DNA from: Gammaproteobacteria bacterium
GTDB taxonomy: Bacteria; Pseudomonadota; Gammaproteobacteria; Pseudomonadales; Azotimanducaceae
NCBI GenBank assembly: GCA_002715785.1
Contig: PBAA01000008.1
Location: 57,134-69,865 of the forward strand
Reading direction: 5' to 3'
Length of the DNA: 12,732 nt
The position numbers were made by a program, and so were the translations under genes. The notes under the pieces were generated by a model that did not search any database, was not told the DNA's origin, and saw nothing but the letters and a program-made list of their open reading frames with translations. Of the stretch, positions 1 through 7,559 are shown in pieces; position 1 is the stretch's first letter, and every line of letters starts with the position of its first letter.

Positions 1-873
1 ACGTCTTTAGCCCTCGAACCACCGTATTGCGGTGACGAGGGTGTTTGGATTCAGATTCTGGGTTCCGGAAGCCTCGAATTCGGCAACCCTCGAGCTGCCC
101 CCAGCTACTTGGTGTGGATCAACAACCGTGCACGACTCATGATCGACGCCGGTGCCGGTGCAGCACTCAGGTTTGACGAGAGCGGTGCCTCCTTTGCAGA
201 CCTCGACGCCCTTGTGCTGTCACATCTGCACCTCGAACATACCGGTGATTTAGCCAACTTACTCGCCGCATCACGCGACGCAGATCGAAAGGGATTGTTT
301 CCACTTTTTGGTCCCGCGAGCGAGAACGGAAAGAAAGCGACCCGCGACCACATCGATCGATTAATTGGCTCGAAAGGGGTATTCAACGAACTAGCGGATT
401 TGCTCACATTCAAAAGTTCGGCCGGTTACAAAGTTTCAGTCCGTGACGTGCCCGCAGTAGGTCGACGTCGCTGGTCACAGTTCTCCAGCGAACACCTCAA
501 GCTTTCGGCTGTCCCGGTCCACCATGGCGGTACCCCCAGCCTCGCCTGGCGGGTCGATGTTGGCGATCAGAGTGTCGTGTTTGCCGGCGATCTCAACAAT
601 CAAAAGGACACCTTGTCGGCTTTCGCCGCCAACGTCGATGCGCTCGTCATTTCCCATGTACTTCCAGACCACGCCCGTGGTGCTGACCGCGAATCGCACC
701 TTACACCCTCCCAAATTGGCCGCCTTGCCGACGCAAGCAATGTGCGTTTTTTGATTCTTAGCTCTCGAGCAAAACGAACGTTCGGGATTGAATCCGCATC
801 AAAGACTGCCATTCAAGAATCCTACAAAGGCCCCCTTATCTTCGCCAACGATCTGGAGTGTTGGGGGCTTTAG
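1..873 (+). CDS. MBL-fold metallo-hydrolase (RNase Z-like), 5' end outside window
   Basis: The frame is open from the first base to the TAG stop, giving at least 290 residues; the true start, and probably a signal peptide or lipoprotein leader, lies upstream. The segment IQILGSGSLEFGNPRAAPSY (residues 17-36) followed by YLVW and an IDAGAG stretch is the usual N-terminus of a gammaproteobacterial MBL family. The metal motif at residues 75-80 is HLHLEH, with Glu replacing the usual Asp of HxHxDH. Other expected ligands are present: His174/His175, Asp197 in AGDL, and His233 in ESHLT. By family this should be a metal-dependent hydrolase of phosphodiester or ester bonds; the substrate cannot be read from the sequence. 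A TTG at 109 could be called as a start, but that would delete the conserved LGSG strand, so I reject it. Confidence 0.88.
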   Translation, partial: TSLALEPPYCGDEGVWIQILGSGSLEFGNPRAAPSYLVWINNRARLMIDAGAGAALRFDESGASFADLDALVLSHLHLEHTGDLANLLAASRDADRKGLFPLFGPASENGKKATRDHIDRLIGSKGVFNELADLLTFKSSAGYKVSVRDVPAVGRRRWSQFSSEHLKLSAVPVHHGGTPSLAWRVDVGDQSVVFAGDLNNQKDTLSAFAANVDALVISHVLPDHARGADRESHLTPSQIGRLADASNVRFLILSSRAKRTFGIESASKTAIQESYKGPLIFANDLECWGL

Positions 874-944
874 TCGTCCACCGATGGGCCGCAGGGATTC
901 GTTAATCACACTTGCCTCTTCGCAATGGCATGAGAAGCGTTAGC

Positions 945-958
945 ATACAAATCTGTAT
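945..958. promoter_or_regulatory. Short palindrome upstream of the nitroreductase, operator-like
   Basis: The sequence ATACA-AATC-TGTAT is a perfect 5-base inverted repeat with a 4-base spacer, ending 20 bases before the nitroreductase ATG. Its position suits a repressor site. The arms are short and AT-rich, so chance is a real alternative. I found no convincing -35/-10 pair in the 105-base gap between the MBL gene and the nitroreductase, nor a terminator for the MBL gene. Confidence 0.2.
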
Positions 959-978
959 CAACTACCCGATGGAACCAT

Positions 979-1611
979 ATGGCACTCGATCAGCAGATAT
1001 GCGATGAGTTATTAAACACGACCCGATCCGTTCGTAAGCGCTTGGACTTGAATAAGTCGGTCCCGAGAGAGGTCATTGATGAATGTCTTCAGTTGGCTGT
1101 TCAGGCGCCAACAGGCTCGAACATGCAGGGTTGGCGGTGGATTGTCATCGACGATCCCGATACGCGAGCGGCACTAGCGGCACTCTATCGGCGTAGTGCT
1201 GAGGGATACCTTGCAGCGGCAAACGAACAAGCGTCCGCCGGCACCGACGCCCAAACCCAACGCGTTTTCAGCTCGGCCATGTATCTTATGGAGCACCTTC
1301 ATGAGGTGCCCATACATCTCATTCCGTGTATTCATGGCAATCCACCCAATGGGTTGGCGGGAGCCGGTTTTTACGCATCGATCTATCCAGCGGTCTGGAG
1401 TTTTCAACTGGCCCTCCGGGCCCGCGGCCTCGGCTCGTGCCTAACCACACTACACCTGGCGCACGCGGACGAAGCCGCCACACTACTGGGAATTCCCGAC
1501 GGCATAACTCAGACGGCGCTTCTGCCCGTTGCCTATACCGTCGGCGCTGACTTTAAACCAGCAAAGCGGGCGCCCGTATCCGAAATAACGCACTGGAACT
1601 CATGGGGCTAG
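979..1611 (+). CDS. Nitroreductase family protein, FMN-dependent oxidoreductase
   Basis: This 210-residue protein has the length and layout of the single-domain nitroreductase family, which uses NAD(P)H and FMN to reduce nitro groups, quinones or similar acceptors. The N-terminal motif TTRSVRKRLD (residues 14-23) corresponds to the Arg-rich FMN phosphate-binding segment. APTGSNMQGWRW (residues 43-54) is the conserved helix start that contacts the flavin, and RGLGSCLTTLHL (149-160) is the C-terminal flavin loop. LGIPDGITQTALLPVAYTVG (170-189) is the usual last strand region. The protein has no signal peptide and should be cytoplasmic. The ATG at 979 is preceded by only a weak ribosome site, but it gives the expected N-terminus. 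Its last 12 bases overlap the 3' end of the small gene on the minus strand. The physiological substrate is unknown. Confidence 0.9.
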   Translation: MALDQQICDELLNTTRSVRKRLDLNKSVPREVIDECLQLAVQAPTGSNMQGWRWIVIDDPDTRAALAALYRRSAEGYLAAANEQASAGTDAQTQRVFSSAMYLMEHLHEVPIHLIPCIHGNPPNGLAGAGFYASIYPAVWSFQLALRARGLGSCLTTLHLAHADEAATLLGIPDGITQTALLPVAYTVGADFKPAKRAPVSEITHWNSWG

Positions 1612-1869
1612 GTGTGCAGCAATCTTGCTCTCAATTTCGACGTCCCCCCCGATGAATTCCTCGAGATCAAATTCGACGGGGATCGATGCACAGGCGTCGT
1701 GTTCAAGTAACACACGGAACACCTGGACCAGCACCCATTCGTGGGTAAATTCGCCTCTCGACAGATGCTTGTAGTAGTCGGAGCCCATGATCACGCGATG
1801 CTCTGTCTCATCGGTCCCTTCGACGACGACTTGATATGTATTAGCGCCCACCATCGACACACTAATCAA
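1600..1869 (-). CDS. Small conserved hypothetical protein (89 aa)
   Basis: I do not recognise a named function. The layout resembles a family of small cytoplasmic proteins that start with a beta-hairpin (VSMVGANTYQVVVEG, then EHRVIMGSDYYKHL), continue with a helix (HEWVLVQVFRVLLEHD), and end with a segment of the type SIPVEFDLEEFIGG. I know this layout only as conserved hypothetical. The frame opens with TTG at 1869, preceded at 8 bases by GGAG, a good ribosome site on this strand; ATG at 1854 (84 residues) is the alternative. The gene is tail-to-tail with the nitroreductase (12-base overlap) and head-to-head with the amidase, only 17 bases from its ATG. The promoters of this gene and the amidase must therefore lie inside each other's coding regions or in that tiny gap. 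Confidence 0.72.
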   Translation of the reverse strand: MISVSMVGANTYQVVVEGTDETEHRVIMGSDYYKHLSRGEFTHEWVLVQVFRVLLEHDACASIPVEFDLEEFIGGDVEIESKIAAHLAP

Positions 1870-1886
1870 CTCGACAACTCCGGCTC

Positions 1887-3308
1887 ATGAAGACTCCAAA
1901 AACTGACACGAGCAGCGAGCTCTGTCTATCAACAGCAACCGAACTCGCCGAACAGATCGCCACGAAACAGATCAGTTGCCGCGAAGTGATCGAGGCCCAT
2001 ATCGCAAGGATCGAGTCGATCAACCCTTCCGTCAATGCGGTCGTTACTACCACCTTCGATAAAGCCCTTAGTCGAGCGAGTGAACTCGATAATGCTGGAA
2101 AAATCATCGGGCCGCTGCACGGTTTGCCCGTGCTGCACAAGGACCTTGTCCCGACCCGAGGGATACGCACCACTTTCGGGTCAACGCTTTACAGCGACCA
2201 TGTCCCGGATTTCGATCAGTTGATTGTCGAGCGGATGCGCAACGCCGGCGCCATCACGTTGGGTAAAACCAATACCCCTGAGTTCGGTGCCGGCTCGCAC
2301 ACATTTAACCGAGTATTCGGTCTCACCCGGAACCCATATGATCCATCTGCGTCCAGCGGTGGAAGCAGCGGCGGAGCCGCCGCTGCCCTAGCAGCCAGGA
2401 TGATCCCGCTCGCCGACGGTAGCGACACCGGTGGCTCGTTACGGAACCCTGCCGCGTTCTGCAACGTCGTCGGCTTTCGACCTTCACCTGGGCGTGTACC
2501 GTTTTACCCCACACGCAACCCATGGAGCGATTTGAGTACCGAGGGTCCGATGGCACGCACATGCAAAGACGTTGCGCTGCTCTTTTCGGTTCTTACCGGC
2601 CCCGACCCTCGGCTTCCCGGATTGCTCGAGATCGAGGGGACTGAATTCCGCCACATCGAACCCATTGCTCTTGAAAACCTGAAAATCGGTTTTACCGAAG
2701 ACTTTGGCGATTTGCCCGTTGAAAAACCCATTCGTGAAACGCTCCGTCGATTCGCCCGTGATCTGGAAACCGCGGGTGCAGTGGTGGTCGAGGCAACCCC
2801 TAACTTCCGTGACGCCAGCCGCATCTTTCATATTCTGCGGGCCAACAGCTTCCGGCGCTTTCGCAAGCTCCCAATGAATGAATTCGATCAATTGAAGGAT
2901 ACGATACGGTGGAACGTCGAGGCCGGCGAGGCATTAACCCAAGAAGACCAGGATTGGGTTGGGCCGGCGCGTGCGTCGTTGGTTGAACGAATGAATGAAT
3001 TTTTCAAACAATTCGACCTCCTGATTGGACCCACGACTCAAGTGCTACCGTTCGACGCAAATACCGAGTGGGTTCAAGAAGTCGACGGCGTACCGATGTC
3101 CAACTACATCGAGTGGATGGAAGCGTGTAGTTGGATCTCCGTTTCTTGTTGTCCAGCCCTATCGCTGCCGGCGGGTTTTTCCGGGAATCTTCCAGTGGGC
3201 GCTCAACTCGTCGCTCCCCTTCGCCGCGATGCGTTTCTATTAGCAGCTGCCCACGCAATCGAAGCAGCAACTGGGCATGCACACATTCTTCCCCCAGCCT
3301 TTGCCTAA
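1887..3308 (+). CDS. Amidase signature family hydrolase
   Basis: This 473-residue protein is a full-length amidase signature enzyme, cleaving a C-N amide bond through a Ser-cisSer-Lys triad. The triad is visible as Lys85 in HKDL, Ser160 in the Gly/Ser-rich SSGGSSGG (156-163), and Ser184 in DTGGSLRNPA (180-189). The spacing of 75 and 24 residues matches GatA-type family members. GPLHGLPVLHKD (75-86) and TLGKTNTPEFG (124-134) are further family marks. It has no signal peptide. The C-terminal GatA-specific context (gatB, gatC) is absent, so this is a stand-alone catabolic or detoxifying amidase; the substrate is unknown. The small gene and the PhyH gene follow on the same strand after 55 bases, suggesting one transcription unit. 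The ATG at 1887 lacks a clear ribosome site. Confidence 0.93.
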   Translation: MKTPKTDTSSELCLSTATELAEQIATKQISCREVIEAHIARIESINPSVNAVVTTTFDKALSRASELDNAGKIIGPLHGLPVLHKDLVPTRGIRTTFGSTLYSDHVPDFDQLIVERMRNAGAITLGKTNTPEFGAGSHTFNRVFGLTRNPYDPSASSGGSSGGAAAALAARMIPLADGSDTGGSLRNPAAFCNVVGFRPSPGRVPFYPTRNPWSDLSTEGPMARTCKDVALLFSVLTGPDPRLPGLLEIEGTEFRHIEPIALENLKIGFTEDFGDLPVEKPIRETLRRFARDLETAGAVVVEATPNFRDASRIFHILRANSFRRFRKLPMNEFDQLKDTIRWNVEAGEALTQEDQDWVGPARASLVERMNEFFKQFDLLIGPTTQVLPFDANTEWVQEVDGVPMSNYIEWMEACSWISVSCCPALSLPAGFSGNLPVGAQLVAPLRRDAFLLAAAHAIEAATGHAHILPPAFA

Positions 3309-3363
3309 CGCCGCTATCGCGTCCGATCATCGCCTCGCGCCAAACGCCTGTTATCCTCAAGTC

Positions 3364-3639
3364 ATGCCGACAAGACAACAAGTGCTGGTGCTGTACCTTT
3401 CAAGTTCGGCCCTCGATGCCAACGTCATTGCTTGGGCTACGTACGACGGCACTGGGACGGTTGACCACATGTCGGGAGATTCTGACGAGCCCTTGTATCG
3501 CTCAGGTGTCGAGGCTCTGGCCGATGGGTGGCGTCTCATTCAAGCTTCACCGCTCGCTGCCCATGCGCCAGGGGATGAATTCCGCACAGGATATTTAAAG
3601 TACGAGTTTTTCTTCGAAAAACTGATCGATGATGAATGA
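3364..3639 (+). CDS. Small conserved hypothetical protein (91 aa)
   Basis: I do not know a function for this protein. It has a beta-rich start (VLVLYLSSS), a core VIAWATYDGTGT, the segment GVEALADGWRLIQASPL, and the ending TGYLKYEFFFEKLIDDE. I have the impression of a conserved hypothetical family with the W-ATYDG and LKYEF-LEKL signatures, but I cannot name it. I chose the ATG at 3364 because it sits at the start of the conserved part; the frame is open back to 3277, but that segment runs inside the amidase 3' end and looks non-coding. The stop overlaps the start of the PhyH gene by 11 bases (ATGATGAATGA), which implies translational coupling and perhaps a shared task. It has no signal peptide or membrane segment. 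Confidence 0.72.
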   Translation: MPTRQQVLVLYLSSSALDANVIAWATYDGTGTVDHMSGDSDEPLYRSGVEALADGWRLIQASPLAAHAPGDEFRTGYLKYEFFFEKLIDDE

Positions 3640-4585
3640 CTGTGTGAAGTTAAATTCCCGGGAAATGGCCGCATTTGCTGCGGACGGACTACTGCGCTTC
3701 GACGGCGTTGTCCCCGACCTAATTAACCAACAATTTCTCGCGGAAGCCGGCCGAGTAGACAACCCCAACGGCGAGGACGGGTCGAATCGATCTTCAACAA
3801 ATCTGGCGAATTTCATGGCCCATTCCAAATTGCCCGCGGTGACACCCGGTACCGTGTTGCATACCGCCTACAAGGAGACGACTGCACTGGGCGAGTTAGT
3901 CCGCTTACCAGTCGTTCGCGGAGCCATTGAGAGCTTGGTCGGTCCGGAATCTCTAGTGGATCATCATTTTCTGCATTTAGCGCTGCCGAGTTCCTTCTAT
4001 GAAGCGACCGGCACACCGCAGCGATCGCAGCACACGCATCAAGATTCAACCATCGACCCACGTCGCGCCTTCGATATTCAGCTGTTCTATTTCCCACACG
4101 ATGTTGGGCCTGAGATGGGCGGGACTCGTTACGTGCCAGGTACGCATTTACGCATCGTGAGCGAATCTGCAATCGCACGATATCAAAACATTCGGGGCCA
4201 ACAGCACGTTGTCTGTCCCGCGGGAACACTCATCTTCATGCATCACGGCATCTGGCACGGGGGCGGTATCAATCGCACGAATGAGTTTCGTTACATGTTC
4301 AAAATTCGATTAAACCCAAGCATTCCTCAAGTACAGCTCTGGGATACATCCGATCTATCTGCTCACGATTTCGAACAACGACCAATCTTCTTTCGCAAAG
4401 AACCTACGAATCCCACCGATATCGCCTCGCTTTTAACCCGTCCACAACCCTGGTTCGAGGGTGACACAGGCCGCCTCGAATACATTAATCGCATACGCTT
4501 TTGGCGTTATCTGCTCGGCGATAAGAACTTCGATGCTGACTATTGGGTCACCAGAATCGAAAACGAACCCTCTGCATCGGTTTAA
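3629..4585 (+). CDS. Phytanoyl-CoA dioxygenase (PhyH) family oxygenase
   Basis: This 318-residue protein fits the PhyH family of Fe(II)/2-oxoglutarate dioxygenases. The iron-binding HxD is His137-Gln-Asp139 within SQHTHQDSTID. The distal histidine is most likely His210 in IWHGGGIN, and Arg221, eleven residues later, is the expected 2-oxoglutarate contact. The sequence between them (GGTRYVPGTH, PAGTLIFMHH) is typical of the double-stranded beta-helix core. PhyH-type enzymes hydroxylate or epimerise very diverse small molecules, so the substrate is open; I do not claim phytanoyl-CoA. Two ATG codons in tandem (3629 and 3632) both overlap the preceding small gene. The location downstream of the amidase suggests the two could act on one compound. 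The gene ends 16 bases before the convergent kinase gene, with no visible terminator. Confidence 0.88.
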   Translation: MMNDCVKLNSREMAAFAADGLLRFDGVVPDLINQQFLAEAGRVDNPNGEDGSNRSSTNLANFMAHSKLPAVTPGTVLHTAYKETTALGELVRLPVVRGAIESLVGPESLVDHHFLHLALPSSFYEATGTPQRSQHTHQDSTIDPRRAFDIQLFYFPHDVGPEMGGTRYVPGTHLRIVSESAIARYQNIRGQQHVVCPAGTLIFMHHGIWHGGGINRTNEFRYMFKIRLNPSIPQVQLWDTSDLSAHDFEQRPIFFRKEPTNPTDIASLLTRPQPWFEGDTGRLEYINRIRFWRYLLGDKNFDADYWVTRIENEPSASV

Positions 4586-4601
4586 CGATGCCACCGAGAC
4601 T

Positions 4602-5567
4602 TTAGCCCATGACCTGACCAATGACCTCGCAAAGTTGTTCCTCTGATTCGTCAAACTGCTCGGTTAACGCAAATTGAGCGCGGGCACGATCAAGATTCTC
4701 GCCTCGACGAATCACAGCAAAGTAGCGGTCACCATTGAAATGATCGGTCAAGAATCGTGTGCCCAGCATAAAACTCATGTGGGCGGGCGCCGCAGCATAC
4801 TCCTCGACGTCCGTTACCGGGCCGTATGCTGAGAGAAAGCCTCGAACTACCGGTTCAACCCGGGCAGCAGAAAAATGCGCATCTTTGGTCAATTCTTCGC
4901 GCCCCGCAGATATAGAACGGAGTAAATCGCCGAAATCCCACGATGCCGATCCAAACATCAGAGTATCGAGATCCACTACCTTGATGGCCCTGCTGGTCGA
5001 TGGATCGAACAACACGTTGTTGACCTTGCAATCTCCATGGATGACTTGCGGGTTGCCTTCCGAAATCACGAGTCGCTCGCGCCGAAAATCCACATATTCG
5101 AGTTCTCGGTCTGCGTCTCCCTGGGCCCGTACCGAATCGAGGTGGCCTAGGTAGGTCTGGATGTCATGAAACCCGGGGATTGACGTCTCGAGTTCGACAT
5201 TAAGAGTTCTCAAACGACTCAGCAAATCGCCAAATATCTTGCCGGCTGGATTCAAGAGGGAATGTGGTAACACATCGAAATTTCGACTGGGCACGTATGG
5301 GTAGACGCGCCAAACCCCTCCTCCTTGGTCGATCCAGTAGGGCTCCTCGTGTTTCGATGTGACAGGGCGAACTACCAATTCGTCCGCAACGGTCGCGATC
5401 TTTTCCGCATTTCGCAGTAGCGCTCGAGGATTAGGAAAAACATCACCATTGATGCGTTGAAGAATGTGCGTCCCCCCAACCAGAAAGGTTGAGTTAATAC
5501 GGCCTTTGGAGACCCGTTCAATGACCCCATCAAGATTCCACTGTTGTGCCGCAACCTCAGGATTCAT
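4602..5567 (-). CDS. N-acetylhexosamine 1-kinase-like sugar kinase (APH fold)
   Basis: This 321-residue protein has the aminoglycoside phosphotransferase fold and resembles N-acetylhexosamine 1-kinase (NahK), which phosphorylates the anomeric position of GlcNAc or GalNAc with ATP. The N-terminal nucleotide-binding lobe carries INSTFLV and HILQRINGDVFPNPRALL (24-51), a pattern I associate with NahK. The catalytic loop is HGDCKVNNVLFD (177-188), with Asp179 as putative base and Asn184 as metal ligand. The metal-binding DLDT (199-202) replaces the kinase DFG, followed by WDFGDLLRS (210-218). Its ATG overlaps the stop of the upstream hexosaminidase gene by 11 bases, so the two are translationally coupled. 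Inferred role: convert hexosamine released by that enzyme to the 1-phosphate. Other APH-fold sugar kinases remain possible, and the exact substrate is not proven by sequence. Confidence 0.8.
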   Translation of the reverse strand: MNPEVAAQQWNLDGVIERVSKGRINSTFLVGGTHILQRINGDVFPNPRALLRNAEKIATVADELVVRPVTSKHEEPYWIDQGGGVWRVYPYVPSRNFDVLPHSLLNPAGKIFGDLLSRLRTLNVELETSIPGFHDIQTYLGHLDSVRAQGDADRELEYVDFRRERLVISEGNPQVIHGDCKVNNVLFDPSTSRAIKVVDLDTLMFGSASWDFGDLLRSISAGREELTKDAHFSAARVEPVVRGFLSAYGPVTDVEEYAAAPAHMSFMLGTRFLTDHFNGDRYFAVIRRGENLDRARAQFALTEQFDESEEQLCEVIGQVMG

Positions 5568-7461
5568 GTGTCAATATGGTAAAGACAACGGGCAACACGT
5601 ATTCCCCAAAAGGACCCGCCAGAGCAGGATCGATCTTTCCTCCAGCGTCAACGGTATCGGCGACCTTCACCAACGCTCGCGAAGCAGCTTTGAGCTCACC
5701 AAGTTCTGGTCGTTTGGGCAAAACCCCAAGCAACGTCCGGTATTGATCTCGCCAACCCGCTGTCCATCTCGTCGTATCCTCGCCTTCCTCGAGTGCCGTA
5801 CCAAAGTGACGACTCGCCGCACTTTCGGGCGCGATCCGATCGACAACTCTGTTCAGCAACGTGACCGTGTCATAGGGGCGCGTGATCTGTGTGACGTCGC
5901 GTCCTTCTTTTCTCGCTGTCGACAATTCCTCACCAAGTATCCGCGTGTAACCCTTCACCGGTTCAAGCATGTCGATCAACGGTTCAAGCCCAGGGGCTTC
6001 TAACATGTCCCGATTGGTCATCGCGTCAACGCCGAAGAGTTGTTCCAGCCTTACGAACTGGCGCTCAAGCCTCCGGTACATATCCAGCTCATCGCGGACT
6101 CCGCGATCACTCCAGAAACGTTCTGCTATCGCCGGCATGCGGCTCCATACCCGTCGATCCAGCAATTCGTCGGTCACGAGCTCCGTCCAAATGCAGGCTT
6201 CTGCACCCAGCACCTTGCCCGGCCCAGGCCTGGCGAGTTCGGGATAATCGGCAAACCCCTTCCCCCACCCAATACCACCAACAACGTGGGCGAAGCGTGA
6301 ATCGTCCTGCAAGCGGTCATCTAACCGCTCTAGGTCCTCTCCTTCAGCTTCGGGATCGTATTGATAATGGACACCCGCCGGCATGAATAGATCGAGGTAG
6401 TAGGGAGCTGAAATCACACAGTCGTAGCCGGCTTGCAGAGCTTCGTCACGTCCACGCATCCCCCGCCAGCATTGAATCACAACATTTTCCGGGAGGCTGG
6501 GGTGCAGGATCTCGTCCCAACCGACTGGTTTCTTGCCAAAACGCTCCAACCCCACGATCAACCGTCGATTGAAATCCGCTTGCAAACTGCTTTCGTCGTC
6601 AATTTTTTGGGATCGCATATAGTTTCGAATGGCCGCCGATTTTCGCCACTCGTTGGACTGCACCTCGTCGCCTCCAAAATGAATGTATTGATCCGGAAAA
6701 ACCTCGGCGATTTCGCCGAAAATCCGTCCCAATGCATCCATGACGTCTGAACGTGTGGGATCTAGGACCGTTTCGTGAGGACCGAAGGCCGAAGACGCTG
6801 AAACGTCGCCACCGGAGCCCCATTCAGGATGAACAACCAACCAGCTCGTTGTGTGCCCCGGGACGTCCAATTCAGGCACGATGCGAATACCCCGGTCCGC
6901 CGCATGGGCAACAAGCGCTGTAAGTTCATCCGCCGTGTAGTGCTCGGCGCTTGCAAGTTCGGGAAGTGTGGTTCCCCGAAAACGAAATGCCTGGTCGTCC
7001 GACAGGTGGAGATGCAGGACGTTCAGCTTAAAGTAGCCCATCGTGTCCAGGGTTCGCCGTAGTGTTTCTAGGCTGATGAAATGCCGAGCCACATCCACCA
7101 TCAGACCGCGCCATTGAAACCGTGGTGCGTCGTTGATAGTGCAACAAGGGACTGTGTCGTCGCTCGTTAATTGCACCAGTGTGACGAGGGCAGCGAGCGC
7201 GCCCCATTGCGTATCGGCTCCGATCCGAACCCCGGTCTCGTTGACGACCAAACGATATGCGTACGAATCGTTTAGCCGAGGCTGTTCGGACGTTGTTTCG
7301 GCAATCGCTACCGCGATGGGAAATCCTGCAAGTGGCATTCGCGCGACTGCCCGAAGAATACGAGCGGGTGCACTCACTTGAACAGAGTCGATCTCTTTCG
7401 AACGACGTAGGTAGCCGGTACTGAAATCAATACTATTTGGGATTGGAAGGAGGTCGACCAT
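5557..7461 (-). CDS. Beta-N-acetylhexosaminidase, glycoside hydrolase family 20
   Basis: Numbering from the ATG at 7461, this is a 634-residue GH20 enzyme that removes terminal beta-linked GlcNAc or GalNAc by substrate-assisted catalysis. Residues 1-110 form the GH20b-type N-terminal domain. FQWRGLMVDVARHF (115-128) opens the catalytic barrel. HLHLSDDQAFRF (150-161) and PELDVPGH (196-203) are conserved strands. HFGGDE (261-266) holds the catalytic Asp265-Glu266 pair. QCWRG and GAEACIWTE supply expected sugar-pocket residues. The roughly 110-residue C-terminal tail looks helical. No signal peptide is visible, so a cytoplasmic enzyme acting on imported oligosaccharides is likely, in line with the coupled downstream kinase. 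A TTG at 7497 would add 12 residues, but it has no ribosome site, while the ATG has a purine-rich GAG/GAGG stretch close upstream. Both starts are possible. Confidence 0.94.
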   Translation of the reverse strand: MVDLLPIPNSIDFSTGYLRRSKEIDSVQVSAPARILRAVARMPLAGFPIAVAIAETTSEQPRLNDSYAYRLVVNETGVRIGADTQWGALAALVTLVQLTSDDTVPCCTINDAPRFQWRGLMVDVARHFISLETLRRTLDTMGYFKLNVLHLHLSDDQAFRFRGTTLPELASAEHYTADELTALVAHAADRGIRIVPELDVPGHTTSWLVVHPEWGSGGDVSASSAFGPHETVLDPTRSDVMDALGRIFGEIAEVFPDQYIHFGGDEVQSNEWRKSAAIRNYMRSQKIDDESSLQADFNRRLIVGLERFGKKPVGWDEILHPSLPENVVIQCWRGMRGRDEALQAGYDCVISAPYYLDLFMPAGVHYQYDPEAEGEDLERLDDRLQDDSRFAHVVGGIGWGKGFADYPELARPGPGKVLGAEACIWTELVTDELLDRRVWSRMPAIAERFWSDRGVRDELDMYRRLERQFVRLEQLFGVDAMTNRDMLEAPGLEPLIDMLEPVKGYTRILGEELSTARKEGRDVTQITRPYDTVTLLNRVVDRIAPESAASRHFGTALEEGEDTTRWTAGWRDQYRTLLGVLPKRPELGELKAASRALVKVADTVDAGGKIDPALAGPFGEYVLPVVFTILTHES

Positions 7462-7521
7462 GACCCTCAATCTCGGTCTTGGTGGAATCGATGTCAATGT
7501 ATTGCGGGTTTATGCACCAGT

Positions 7522-7527
7522 TATACT
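7522..7527 (+). promoter_or_regulatory. Candidate -10 box (TATACT) for the dehalogenase gene
   Basis: TATACT lies in the short gap between the divergent hexosaminidase and dehalogenase genes. It would place transcription start near 7534, about 26 bases before the GTG start. No good -35 hexamer sits at 16-18 bases, so this is a weak call based on the -10 alone. Confidence 0.28.
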
Positions 7528-7559
7528 GCTGGCATCTTGCTAGCTCATAGAGACACTCC

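Noticed and set aside
2484..2891. A 135-codon minus-strand open frame inside the amidase
   Set aside because: It is antisense to a strongly conserved enzyme, has no recognisable domain and no ribosome site; a shadow frame.
3277..3363. N-terminal 29-residue extension of the small protein upstream of PhyH
   Set aside because: It overlaps the amidase C-terminus in another frame and lacks the beta-rich character of the conserved part; ATG 3364 fits better.
3131..3598. A 155-codon plus-strand open frame across the amidase 3' end and the small gene
   Set aside because: It is out of frame with two well-supported genes, has Ser/Arg-rich composition without family motifs, and looks like a shadow.
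4586..4601. Bidirectional terminator between the convergent PhyH and kinase genes
   Set aside because: The 16-base gap has no inverted repeat or T-run.
7498..7559. Symmetric operator in the divergent gap (CCAG...CTGG)
   Set aside because: Only the outer 4-base arms pair; the interior does not match, so it is at chance level.
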